In this document: in pieces, positions 36,699 through 47,886 of the stretch
Layout of the letters: every line of letters starts with the position of its first letter
Numbering within the stretch: the stretch's first letter is position 1
Assembly: GCF_003254395.2 (NCBI RefSeq)
Contig: NC_037652.1
Coordinates: 7,862,501 to 7,926,500, forward strand
Length of the DNA: 64,000 nucleotides
Source: Apis mellifera
Taxonomy: Eukaryota > Arthropoda > Insecta > Hymenoptera > Apidae
Direction: 5' to 3'
Program-made: the position numbers and the translations under genes
Notes under the pieces: model-generated
Told to the model about the DNA's origin: nothing
The model's database searches: none
Seen by the model: only the letters and a program-made list of their open reading frames with translations

Positions 36699-37019
36699 AA
36701 AATAATGCTGAACTTTATTTTCAATTAATTAATTATTAACTAAAAATTTCAACAAAATCTGTTTAATTCAACTTCTACATATTTTACATATATAATCTTA
36801 TACATTTATCATCTATTTTTATACTTACATATATACATTTTATATGTAAATAAAAAATATACATATATATAAATAATTTTTCTTTTTTTTGTTATTCATT
36901 TCTCTATATATTATCATTTCTTCTTCATACACTCCCAATTAAATAATTTCTCAATTACATATACATATAATAAATTTAACATTTAATTCATTACATTTCT
37001 TTTTTTAATTTTATTTTAA

Positions 37020-37945
37020 TTATTGATGAAATATATTTTGTTGATAAGTTAGATACTAATAAAAATGTTTTTGATATCAGCGCCATCTCGCGTTTGGATC
37101 ACTGAAGCTTCGATTTGTTATTAGCATAACAGAATAATCAAAGAGGTATTTTAAGTCATAAAGAAGGAAAGCAATATTGTGCGAGAAGGATAGAGATATT
37201 TTAAATATACCACATGAAAAATTCATTAATTACACGTTTTCTACACAAAATTTCTGAATTTTTTAACTTGCATCTTGAAATTAAAATACTACGTAAATTT
37301 CTTGTATCATTTTTAACATGAAATTTTGTTTCATTAATTATTTATTAATAATTAATGTATCATAGTGTTTCATATATCAACGACGCCATATTGAAAATTA
37401 ATTACGTCATTGATGTATTAGATAATATGATGTATTAATTGTTAATAAATAATTAATGAAATAAAATTTGACTTTAAAATTGATACAAGAAACTTATTTA
37501 TGATTTTAGCTTAAAAATGCGAGCTCAAAAGTATAGAAATTTTTAGTAGAAAACGAATAATTAATTTTTCAATATGGCGTCATCAATGTATTAGACAATA
37601 TGATTCATTAATTATTAATAAATAATTAATGAAATAGAATTTTACGTTAAAAATGGTAGGAGAAACTTACGTAATATTCTAATTTCAAGATGTAAGTTCA
37701 AAAGTTCAGGAATTTTGTGTAGAAAACGTGTAATTAATGAATTTTTCATGTGGCATATTCAAAATATCTCTATCCTTCTCGCACAATGTTGCTTTCCTTC
37801 TTTATGACTTACAATACCTCTTTGGTTATTCTGTTATGCTAATAACAAATCGAAGCTTCAGTGATCCAAACGCGAGATGGCGTTGATTTCGAAAACTTAA
37901 TTATTGTCTAACTTATCGACAAAATCTATTCTTCGAAAATAATTG
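37020..37945. mobile_element. Foldback element with about 390-bp inverted arms
   Basis: Left arm about 37020-37408 and right arm about 37556-37945 are inverted copies at roughly 90 percent identity by eye. For example CGCCATCTCGCGTTTGGATC at 37081 recurs inverted at 37881 down to 37862, and GCGAGAAGGATAGAGATATT at 37181 recurs inverted around 37762-37782. The spacer 37409-37555 is a further diverged copy of the inner part of the right arm in direct orientation (GTATTAGA..AATATGAT and AATAAATAATTAATGAAATA). No transposase frame is present. Target-site duplications were not identified with confidence. Confidence 0.75.
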
Positions 37946-38906
37946 TAGAAATAGAAAAAGACGTTAGACTATTTATTATAATTTTAAAATTATAACGTCT
38001 ATATAAGTGGAAATGAATAGAGAAAAAAGAAATAATAAAAAAAAGAATGAACATTAATATATGTTAAAATTAAATATGTCATATATAATTTATATAGGTT
38101 TTTATAATATAAATTAATTTTTTTATATAATTTTTTATCATAAATTTTTACTATATATTTGAGGTATTTCTATATGTGATACATATATTCATATATAATT
38201 TTATATTTTCATATATATGTCATACGTACATTTTATAAATATTCATAAGTGTAATCAGAATAGAACAAACGAAGTTTTCACTCTGCTCTCTCTCTAAGTT
38301 ATTAAATTTTCATACAATCTTATAAATATATAATATGTATGTTCAAGGAGTAAATTTCAAATATCTGTTACATAGATCTATTTTATATCTAGTTCATGTC
38401 AAAAAATTTGATTTGCATAATATTTTATATAAATATTTTAATTTTAACAGTGTATTTTGATGAATGTAAAAGTTCTTTCTTAAGAATAATTGTTTTTTTT
38501 ATAAGAAGTATGTATGTAATTTTTTAAAATCATTAATAATTTGATAACGTTATATTTAAATTACTGGTGACTAAAACTATTGGCTACACTGTTCACTAAA
38601 AGAATGATACTTCATGTGATACTCGACGTACACAGAAATCTCTTTCTATTGTGTCATCGACTCATATTAAACATGTAAATGCAGGAAAGGTAAGATACGT
38701 TTTAATAAAAGTCAGACATTATTTTTTTTTATAAGACAATATGATAAATATGACATAATATTTTTTTTGTAGGAGAACAAAGTTATTCTATTTTAGGCGT
38801 ATCCGGTAAAAGTAAATTACCCCCAGGGGTGGGGTCTCCTGTCATTTAAAGGTACAGAGAAGTAAATAAGTTATGCTGACTTTATAAAAACTAATACAAT
38901 AGAAAC
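37946..38906 (+). other. Hem 5' region with spliced leader
   Basis: AT-rich upstream DNA. A donor (GGAAAG/GTAAGA) ends a probable leader exon at 38689; acceptors follow at 38771-38772 (TTTTTGTAG) and 38795-38796 (ATTTTAG). The coding exon therefore has an intron in its 5' UTR. The promoter itself was not pinpointed. Confidence 0.45.
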
Positions 38907-41900
38907 ATGGCTCGACCTATAGTACCTAGTCAACAAAAGTTAGCTGAAAAGTTAACTATTTTAAATGACAGAGGTATTGGAATGTTAACTCGAATTTATA
39001 ATATAAAAAAGGCATGTGGTGATGCAAAATCAAAGCCTGCATTCCTTTCGGATAAAAGTTTAGAATCTTCTATCAAGACAATAGTTAGAAAGTTTCCTAA
39101 TATTGATGTTAAAGGTCTCCAAACAATTACAAATCTTCGCAATGAAATCATTAAATCTCTATCTCTATATTATTATACTTTTGTTGATTTGCTTGATTTC
39201 AAAGATAATGTTTGCGAGCTTTTAACCACAATGGATGCTTGTGGAGTACATATGGATATTACAATAAATTTTGATTTAACAAAAGGTTATTTGGATCTTG
39301 TTGTTACATATGTCAGTTTAATGATACTTTTATCACAAGTAGAGGATCGTAAAGCAGTATTAGGGTTATTTAATGCAGCCCATGAAATGGTACATAGTCA
39401 ATCTGATCCTAGCTTTCCTCGTTTGGGCCAAATGATTATGGATTATGATGCACCATTAAAAAAACTTTCGGAAGAATTTGTTCCTCATTCTAAATTATTA
39501 AAGACTGCTCTCATTTCATTGTGGCCTATATATCCTGAAAGAAATTTGTCTGCAGATACATGGAGAGCAGATCAAAAGCTTAGTCTTGTTGGAAGCCCTG
39601 GACAAATACTTAAAGCAGCAGCAACAGACACAATGTCTTGTGAAACCTTAAGTTTAGATAGAATAGAAAGATGGGTTATTTTAGGTTTTACTTTGTGTCA
39701 TTCGTTTCTAAATCAGGAACAGCCCAGTAAATTATGGACCACAGCTTTAGAATCAGGTTGGGTGCTGGCTTTATTCAGAGATGAAGTAATTTACATACAT
39801 CAATATATACAAACATTTTTTGAAAGCATAAAGGGATACAGTAAAAGGGTATCTGAAGTGAAAGAATGTTACAATCAAGCAGTGCAAAAGGCTGGTTATA
39901 GACATAGGGAAAGAAGGAAGTTTTTAAGGACTGCATTGAAAGAATTGGGTTTGATTTTAACCGATCAACCTGGTCTTTTGGGACCAAAAGCACTTTTAGT
40001 TTTGATGGGATTGTCTCATGCCAGAGATGAAGTTTTATGGCTTTTGAGACATGGTGTTAATCCTCCAACACAAGGGAAAGGTAAAGGAAGAGGAGGAGAA
40101 GATTTAGTGGATCGTCAATTACCAGAATTATTGTTTCATTGTGAAGAATTAAGAGCATTAGTGAAAAAATATTCTCAAGTACTTCAGAGGTATTATGTAC
40201 AATTTTTATCAGGATTTGATGCACCTGCTCTAGATCAAATGATACAAAATCTTCCAGCTTGTCCAGAAGATGAAGGAGCAATTCTTAGTGATATGTGTTC
40301 AAAGATAGCTAGTCTAACAGTGAAACAAGTGGAAGATAACGAACTATTTGATTTTCGTGCATTTAGATTAGATTGGTTCAGATTGCAAGCGTATATGTCT
40401 ATTGCAAAATGTAATATGAATTTAGCTGATAATAGAGAATTAGCAGCTTTTATGGATACTGTAATATTTCATACTAAAATGGTAGATAATTTGGATGAAA
40501 TGCTAGTTGAAACATCTGATTTGTCAATTTTTTGTTTCTATAGCAAAGTATTTGAAGATCAATTTCACATGTGTTTAGAATTTCCTGCCCAAAATAGATA
40601 TATCGTTGCATTTCCTCTAATATGTAGTCACTTTCAAAGTTGCACGCATGAATTATGTCCAGAAGAACGTCATCATATTCGAGAAAGAAGTCTATCCGTT
40701 GTCAATATGTTTCTGGATGAAATGGCCAAAGAAGCTAAGAATATTATTACAACTATCTGTGATGAGCAATGTAATATGAGTGACAAATTATTGCCAAAAC
40801 ATTGTGCATTATTAATCTCTCAGGTTGTAAATCGAAAGAAGAAAGATAAAAATAAGAAGAATATGTATGAAATTCATAAACCTGGTATAGAAAGTTATAG
40901 AAAAACTAGAGAAGAACTTACAACAATGGACAAACTTCACATGGCATTAACAGAATTATGTTATGCCATTAATTATTGCCCTACTATTAATGTGTGGGAG
41001 TATACCTTTGCACCAAGAGAGTATCTACATCAGCATTTAGAATCAAGATTTGCCAGAGCACTTGTTGGTATGGTCATGTACAATTCAGATACTAGTGAAA
41101 TAGCTAAACCATCGGAACTCTTTGTTAGTGTTAGATCCTATATGAATGTTCTTCAAACAGTTGAAAATTACGTGCATATAGATATTACGCGTGTATTTAA
41201 TAATGCACTTCTTCAACAAACTCAAGAATTAGATAGCCACGGTGATAAGACTATTGCTGCTTTATACACACAATGGTATTCAGATGTTTTATTAAGACGA
41301 GTTAGCGCCGGAAATATTTGTTATTCTAGCAATCAAAGAGCATTTGTTAGTTTATCCGTAGAAGGAGCAATCCCTTTTAATGCAGAGGAATTTTCTGATA
41401 TTAATGAATTAAGAGCATTAGCCGAATTAATTGGACCATATGGTATGAAAATGTTGAATGAAAATTTAATGTGGCATATAGCAAGTCAAGTACAACAATT
41501 AAAAAAATTAGTTGCTGGAAACAAAGACGTTCTTATCGCGTTGAGAACGAATTTTGATAAACCAGAAGTAATGAAGGAACAATTTAAAAAATTGCAACAA
41601 GTGGATAATGTGTTGCAACGAGTCACAATTATAGGTGTAATTCTAAGTTTCAGACAATTAGCGCAATCCGCATTGGTGGATGTCCTGGAGGAACGTATAC
41701 CGTTTCTTTTAAGTTCAATCCTAGATTTTCGACATCATTTACCATCCGGTGATCCCATGCGCGTCGTTTCAGAAATGACATCTGCAGCAGGTTTAACCTG
41801 CAAAGTTGATCCAACATTAACCGCAGCGTTAAGAAGCCAAAAATCTGAAGTAGACGAAGATGAACATTTACTCGTATGTTTGTTGATGGTTTTCGTGGCT

Positions 41901-42275
41901 GTTTCTATCCCAAAATTGGCTCGAAACGAGAATTCTTTTTACCGGGCATCCTTAGAAGGACATTCTAATAACATACATTGTATGGCTACTGCGATAAATA
42001 ATATTTTCGGTGCATTATTTACTATATGCGGACAAAATGATATAGAGGATCGAATGAAAGAATTTCTCGCTTTAGCATCCTCCAGCTTGCTCAGACTGGG
42101 ACAAGAGGCGGATAAAGAGGCGATTAAAAACAGAGAATCCGTGTATCTTTTGTTGGACCAGATAGTTCAAGAATCTCCATTTTTAACGATGGATCTGTTG
42201 GAAAGCTGTTTTCCATATGCGCTAATACGTAATGCATATCACGATGTATACAAACTCGAACATTCACAGCCATAA
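38907..42275 (+). CDS. Hem: Membrane-associated protein Hem / Nck-associated protein 1
   Basis: Core subunit of the WAVE regulatory complex, which pairs with Sra-1/CYFIP to relay Rac signals to Arp2/3 actin nucleation at the membrane. One uninterrupted exon of 1122 codons, the usual length of the family. It begins MARPIVPSQQKLAEKLTILN with DRGIGMLTRIYNIKKACGDA, the family-specific start. Other family stretches: SLSLYYYTFVDLLDFKDNV, HEMVHSQSDPSFPRLGQMI, LFRDEVIYIHQYIQTFFESI, FLALASSSLLRLGQ and, at the end, LDQIVQESPFLTMDLLESCF. A lysine-rich patch (VVNRKKKDKNKKNMYEIHKP) occurs mid-protein, as in other Nap1 proteins. An intronless coding region of this size is notable but the frame is intact, so it is a functional gene rather than a retrocopy in my view. 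Confidence 0.97.
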   Translation: MARPIVPSQQKLAEKLTILNDRGIGMLTRIYNIKKACGDAKSKPAFLSDKSLESSIKTIVRKFPNIDVKGLQTITNLRNEIIKSLSLYYYTFVDLLDFKDNVCELLTTMDACGVHMDITINFDLTKGYLDLVVTYVSLMILLSQVEDRKAVLGLFNAAHEMVHSQSDPSFPRLGQMIMDYDAPLKKLSEEFVPHSKLLKTALISLWPIYPERNLSADTWRADQKLSLVGSPGQILKAAATDTMSCETLSLDRIERWVILGFTLCHSFLNQEQPSKLWTTALESGWVLALFRDEVIYIHQYIQTFFESIKGYSKRVSEVKECYNQAVQKAGYRHRERRKFLRTALKELGLILTDQPGLLGPKALLVLMGLSHARDEVLWLLRHGVNPPTQGKGKGRGGEDLVDRQLPELLFHCEELRALVKKYSQVLQRYYVQFLSGFDAPALDQMIQNLPACPEDEGAILSDMCSKIASLTVKQVEDNELFDFRAFRLDWFRLQAYMSIAKCNMNLADNRELAAFMDTVIFHTKMVDNLDEMLVETSDLSIFCFYSKVFEDQFHMCLEFPAQNRYIVAFPLICSHFQSCTHELCPEERHHIRERSLSVVNMFLDEMAKEAKNIITTICDEQCNMSDKLLPKHCALLISQVVNRKKKDKNKKNMYEIHKPGIESYRKTREELTTMDKLHMALTELCYAINYCPTINVWEYTFAPREYLHQHLESRFARALVGMVMYNSDTSEIAKPSELFVSVRSYMNVLQTVENYVHIDITRVFNNALLQQTQELDSHGDKTIAALYTQWYSDVLLRRVSAGNICYSSNQRAFVSLSVEGAIPFNAEEFSDINELRALAELIGPYGMKMLNENLMWHIASQVQQLKKLVAGNKDVLIALRTNFDKPEVMKEQFKKLQQVDNVLQRVTIIGVILSFRQLAQSALVDVLEERIPFLLSSILDFRHHLPSGDPMRVVSEMTSAAGLTCKVDPTLTAALRSQKSEVDEDEHLLVCLLMVFVAVSIPKLARNENSFYRASLEGHSNNIHCMATAINNIFGALFTICGQNDIEDRMKEFLALASSSLLRLGQEADKEAIKNRESVYLLLDQIVQESPFLTMDLLESCFPYALIRNAYHDVYKLEHSQP

Positions 42276-42850
42276 AAAAACTATGAAAAACGATGAAAAA
42301 TATATGCATTTTTAGCTTGCCACTCAGGGCCATTTTTTTTACGTCCATTATATTAAACGTGGAAAAGCATTTTTTTATTAACACTGTTCAAAAAGAAAGC
42401 GATGAAAGTGGCAAAAAAACATTCTATTTATAAGAAATATAATTAATAATATTTTTTGTATGCTGCTTTAAATCGAATTCTTCGGATATTGAATTCGAAA
42501 TATACGTCTTTTTGGAGAATGTATTTAAAGGTAATCTGAAAAGACACGTTTACGCTAATTTATTTGAAATAATGCATTTTGTATAGAGCAATATCATCTT
42601 TCATATTTGATACCTGGCTTAGAATATAAACTATTTACTACTGTAATACATTTTTTCAGTATTCTATTATACATCATCTGTATCTGTAAAGAACGTTTTG
42701 TATTACAGGTAAATTGTAAAATGTTATCTATCGAATCGAAAATACACACTTATCGTATAAAATAGGTATTATTCTATCTGCTACATTTTCTAATGTACAA
42801 TTGTAACTTTTACAATAGTTTATAAAATAAATAAAAGTATCTATAAATTG
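42276..42850 (+). other. Hem 3' UTR with polyadenylation signals
   Basis: AT-rich trailer; overlapping AATAAATAAA at 42826-42835 marks the likely end of the transcript. Confidence 0.6.
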
Positions 42851-42999
42851 TATTTATACATTCTCCCTCTCTATGCATTATTATAAATAAGCGCAAGAAT
42901 ATTATTTTTTTTTTTTTAAGTTTATGTAAATTTTATTCAAACAAACAAGAAGGAAAAGAGCGAGAAATATCACATTAAATGTAAATGTAAAATGTATGC

Positions 43000-43005
43000 T
43001 TTATT
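43000..43005 (-). terminator. Candidate kuz polyadenylation signal
   Basis: AATAAA on the minus strand, the last one before the convergent Hem transcript, followed by a T/G-poor region; another candidate is at 42932-42937. Confidence 0.35.
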
Positions 43006-44506
43006 TAGTTCTTTACAATGTTTTTTTTTCTTTTTTTCCTTTTTTTTTTTTTTCTTCCTTTTTAATCACATTAACATAACACAAGAGTTTCACAATCAGA
43101 TTCCTTTTATTTATAATATTCTTAAAACACTCGCCGCGTTCTAGACATTTGGGGGGGGAAAAGAGAGAGTGGTGGTCTGAAGCAATGTTCAGGCGATTGG
43201 TCAGTATCATGCTTGATAAAAAAACTTATCGATTAAAATTCAAACGTAAAGCTTAAAAATTGTCTGTGAATGAATTAAGAAACGACGAAACGGAAAAAAA
43301 AAAGAAAACACTACGGCACATAAAACATAAAGGCAACTTGGTGATTTTTTTTTTTTTTTTGTGATATCCAAGCAACACTTTATACACATTACCGATATTA
43401 CCGATTTCTTCGACGAAACTATACTACTGACGTTACACGTTAGTCGATAAATCAAAAATCGGAACGGATACACACAAGTGTATATCTAACGTAGATGAAA
43501 AACTTAATCTTGGATGCACGATGTTGATAGGTCACCACATTTTTGGATCGATAGAAAAAATATAATATCTTCGATTTCTTTTTTGTTTCTTCCTTACTAA
43601 CATTATGTACAAGTGATAAAGTAGTGTGCATTGCGTCACGGTGACGCACGTCTGGATTAAGATAGGTACAGCTTCGAAGATGTTGACTTCTTTTTTTTTT
43701 TGCAAAAAATTCGAAAATCTTCCTTCGACTCGTGGAAGATTGATTCGCTCACAGTGCCACAGAAGAAACTTTATGTTTTATCACAAAAAGTGCACAGAAA
43801 AATGCACGATTATCGAATTAATAATAATTAATTTAACAGTAGAATCTTAATCCAGACAGCGCAGAAACAAATAAGCTTAAGCATATGTAGTAGAGACTTC
43901 TCGGGGACAAATAATGAATGAATGAAAACGCTTATTTTTCGCTTCTCGAATCGTTATCACCCTCCTTCTCGGTACGGGCAAAGCAACTCGTTTTACTCGT
44001 CAACTAGATACTAGAATGGTTGGCCCCATTCTACGCTCGTTTTAGGCTTTTTTTTTTTCCCTAAACAATGCCTCTATTTTGATCTTCTATATATTCAGTC
44101 GGGTTAACAAATAATTTTCAAGTGGCAGTGAAATGGAAGCAAGAATAATTATGAACAATATTAAAAAAAAAAAGAATCGATATTAGAGTAAAATTTGTCA
44201 CCTATTATCGTGATTGAATATGATTGAAAATGGCAGTCGACGTATATACCTGATATTCTTCAGGAAAAATTTATTATCAAGCTTGTATTAAAAAATAATA
44301 AATAATCGTTTTACCATCGTGATACCATGAAAATGATATATATTCAAAATCATGTCATAATAAATTTTTCACGAAATAGATTTTACGTAGTTAATATATT
44401 AAAAAATTTGTTCGATATTCTCTTTTTTCGCTACTTGCATTACTACGAATGGCAGTAAATCGTACTCATGGATTCATTATACCATGAAACATCGTTATAT
44501 CAAACC

Positions 44507-44517
44507 ATATATATATA

Positions 44518-44559
<42 letters not shown>
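44507..44559. repeat. (AT)n/(GT)n microsatellite
   Basis: Alternating AT with a short GTGTGT interruption. Confidence 0.85.
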
Positions 44560-44564
<5 letters not shown>

Positions 44565-44984
44565 TACAACATTAAATTGTATAACGAACGGACGAGCGAT
44601 TACGAATGGGACCAAACGGAATCCCTTTGCATCTATAATGCAAGAAACTTGAAAAACTTGTTAAATTAATCTATCGTCGAACGATCCGTATCGGTCCACG
44701 CTGGATCGCCGCTAAAAAAGTCATCGCCTTAAAAACCTAAGGGCTCGATTACGCTCGCTTATTCAGGCATTCATCATCCTTTATAATCCTTCCGTCCCGA
44801 TTACAAAATACAAGATAATATTTCGCTATAATACAGATTTGATATAAAAACAAGTATTTTTTTTTCTTTTTGTATTCGCTTTTACCATTCGTTATGGTTA
44901 TATAATTATCGTTTATGTATATATATATATATCGTTTATGCTATATATATATATATAATATCAATGTATGCGCACAGTTCAATA

Positions 44985-45009
44985 CTCTCTCTCTCTCTCT
45001 CTCTCTCTT
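44985..45009. repeat. (CT)n microsatellite
   Basis: About 25 bp of CT; the following 80 bp stay pyrimidine-rich. Confidence 0.9.
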
Positions 45010-45600
45010 AATTTCTTTCACGCCCATTTACTCTTTCTTTCTCTCTAAATCTTCCCTTCTTCCTTTCTTTCTCTCACATATGTCTCTCGCATATCAGCTT
45101 TCGCTATGATCCACTTTTTTTTATAATAATCACATTGCGACTATTGTACATGATCCACATGATCCGCAAACTCGTATTTTTTTTCTTTTTTTTTTTTTCT
45201 GCGATTTGGCAGACAACACCTCCTTTTCTTTTCTTTTCTTTTTTTCTTTATCCCTGTTCAATATTCCTTCCGCGTCTTGCAATCTAACTAGATAATAGAT
45301 TTAAAAATTTTTTTTTCGTTAAATTTTCTCATCGTCTCTAAATAAAATCTATCCGCCTTCCAGTTGTAATATAATAAACTAGCTGCCGTTATAATAACGT
45401 TGAACAGTGTTATAATGACATTTCTTTTTTTTTTTTTCTTTTCTTTTTTTCGAACGTCGAACGAGAAAAAATACGTGTAACAACGCGCTATAAAAGATTA
45501 AGGAGTATTATATCAAAAATATCGGAAAGAAATAAAAAAAAAAAAGAATTGATTCGGACATTTGACATATTCATTATTACAATATCACTAAATTCGTAAC

Positions 45601-45623
45601 GATGATGATGATGATGATGATGA
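45601..45623. repeat. (GAT)n microsatellite
   Basis: Seven to eight GAT units. Confidence 0.9.
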
Positions 45624-46049
45624 TAATGATCATCGATTTGCATCTTGCCCCGGATAGAAGAAACGCGTGGAAAGAACTGGATTAAAATTTTAGCGCGAGA
45701 AGGTAAGAGACACGAGGGACGAGTAAAAAAATTCAGTCGATCACATATAATATTTTGGCGTTTCGAAAAAAGGAAGTGTATATATATATATCCGCTTGTA
45801 TATTCGATTCTGTGCTCTCTCTGCTGTGTGTTGTGTTGGGCACGGTGCCAATTTCTCCTTCGGTGTGGCATATACGAGTATGCAGCAGTGTGTATACAAA
45901 TATGCTGCTTGAGCCCATATTTTATTATTAAAAAACATCTTTTTTTTTTTTTTTTATATCTCGAAAGGAGGGCTCGTCTTTGGTCCGCTATGCGCCATTT
46001 CGTTTACGCGCGTTTACGGTACAGCCCCCTGATAATTGTAAAGTTAAAA

Positions 46050-46052
<3 letters not shown>

Positions 46053-46080
<28 letters not shown>
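46053..46080. repeat. Poly-A tract (28 bp)
   Basis: Uninterrupted run of A on the plus strand (T in the kuz transcript sense). Confidence 0.9.
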
Positions 46081-46155
46081 TAAATCCGTATATAAATATA
46101 ACTTATAACAATCGCGATAGCGGAGATAAATTATCATTTGCAATAGATAACTAAT

Positions 46156-46250
46156 TAATAATAATAATAGCCATAATAATAATAATAATAATAATAGTAA
46201 TAGTAATAATAATAGTAGTAATAGTAATAGTAGTAATAATAATAATAATC
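46156..46250. repeat. (AAT)n/(AGT)n compound trinucleotide repeat
   Basis: AAT units interspersed with AGT units over about 95 bp. Confidence 0.85.
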
Positions 46251-46595
46251 AGCATAATTATATAATAAAATCGATATTGTTCCACATTATTCACATTTGG
46301 AATAATCATTAATGAAATATCGCTATAAAAACTTTTTTGTCCATACTTTTTCTCCCATGTTCATAATCTCTTTGCTCATTTCAATTGGCTAATAAAAATT
46401 AGTATAAGAATATTTAATATTATTAATTATTATGCTACAATGGTAGAGATCAAGTAAATGACCTGCAATAGTTTGGTAATGGTAAACGCGTTTTTTCGCT
46501 GCGGAAAGCGGTGATGTATAATTAAAAATATAAATTTTAAAGTGATGTAAAAATAATATTTAAAGATTTAAATTAAATAATGCTTATACACTATA

Positions 46596-46641
46596 ACTTA
46601 TACATGTATATATATTTATAAATATATATACATGTATAAGT
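46596..46641. repeat. Perfect 46-bp palindrome
   Basis: The half ACTTATACATGTATATATAT plus TTA (46596-46618) is followed directly by its exact reverse complement (46619-46641). Each arm contains TGTATATA, a Pumilio-type motif, on one strand or the other. It lies in the presumed kuz 3' UTR. Confidence 0.9.
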
Positions 46642-47886
46642 GCGTTAAAAAATCGTATTAAATATTTTGGCATTACTTAATTATAATTATATTTACTTAT
46701 TCAATAAAGTATAATCGAAGAAACTTAACTTTGAATAAAAGCACATCCGTTTGGTGGAAGAACTTTGAAATAAAAAAAAAAAAAAAAAAAAAAAAGAAAG
46801 AATATCTTTTAAAATCTCGTACTATACATAGAATAACGTATAATAACAATTGCGTATATGAGTTAAAAGGCACAAGGTATGTTCAATGGGAGCTTTTCAA
46901 AAATTACGATTATCATCCTAACACTTATTCCAAATATATATTGTCGTCTCCGTCCTCCCTTTGAACTTCCCTTTCTCTTCTAACCAACAGTCTCCAAGTG
47001 TAAAAGTATATATATACACGCTTTCCGAAGCGAAAGAAGACACGCAAAAATTCGACTTCATCGCAAGAAATCGAGGCGTAAACACTACTATGCAACCTTG
47101 GCCATATATAAATGTTCTTAATAATATCGAACGACAAAAAATACGTTGCGCGTTCAATATATATTATCGCAATCCAGCGTTGTCCACAAGAAGAAATAAA
47201 TCCCCCATAATTCGGTTTGATTCGGTTTGGTTGACGGTTTACATTACACAGAAGAATTTCGTGGGCATTGAAGAAGAAGTTTTTGTCTTACAAAAAAAGC
47301 TTCGCAATTTTGATCGTGAAAAATACTTATTGGCAACACGAAGAAATTTGCAGGAAACATTTAAAAAGTTACGAGTTTACACAATTAAAATCGTACGATA
47401 ATATTTTTAGTCTTTTAACGTCTTTTTCTTTTTTACGAATTTTTACGAATATCTATCACGTTCACAACGCTGTTCGTTCGTTTCGTTTTTTTTTTTTTTT
47501 CCCCGCAACGTCGATGTCCCCGTATATTATACTTTGCTGATAAAAAAAAAAAAAAGAAAAAAAAAATCAACGTCAAACGAGAAGTCTCGATATATCACCA
47601 TTGATCATATATATATAATACACTTCACCAATTTATACAATTTTCCGAACCGGTAAGTCCCTTTGCGCGAGTTTACTTTGAAATGAGAGCTTCGATACTT
47701 TCAAATATATTCGATTACGTCGTAGTTGATATTCCCTTCCATTGATTTGATCGATCTTGATCTTGAGAGGAGATATACAAGATGTGGATCGGCTCGTTTC
47801 ACAGTTTGGCATTAAACAAGTGAACAATTTACGGTGCAACGTCGAGCGTCCCGTCCCTTGTTCTCGGTTGCAGTTCTCTAGGATCG

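Larger units (their letters stand above)
42851..47886 (-). other. kuz: Probable long 3' UTR of kuzbanian
   Basis: About 4.9 kb with no convincing coding region on either strand. AATAAA in the minus sense lies at 43000-43005 (TTTATT on plus), close to the Hem 3' end, so a very long trailer is likely. It contains many long T or A homopolymers, (AT)n, (CT)n, (GAT)n and (AAT)n tracts, and a perfect 46-bp palindrome. Open frames of 60-170 codons here consist of homopolymer or low-complexity peptides and are rejected as genes. Confidence 0.45.

Noticed and set aside
38907..42275. Hem as a processed retrocopy because it has no introns
   Set aside because: The frame is intact over 1122 codons with all family regions, it has spliced-leader signals upstream and its own polyadenylation signals, and no poly-A remnant or flanking duplication was seen.
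45488..47540. Frames up to 169 codons in the kuz trailer
   Set aside because: They run through homopolymers and microsatellites and give poly-Lys, poly-Phe or poly-His stretches without domains.
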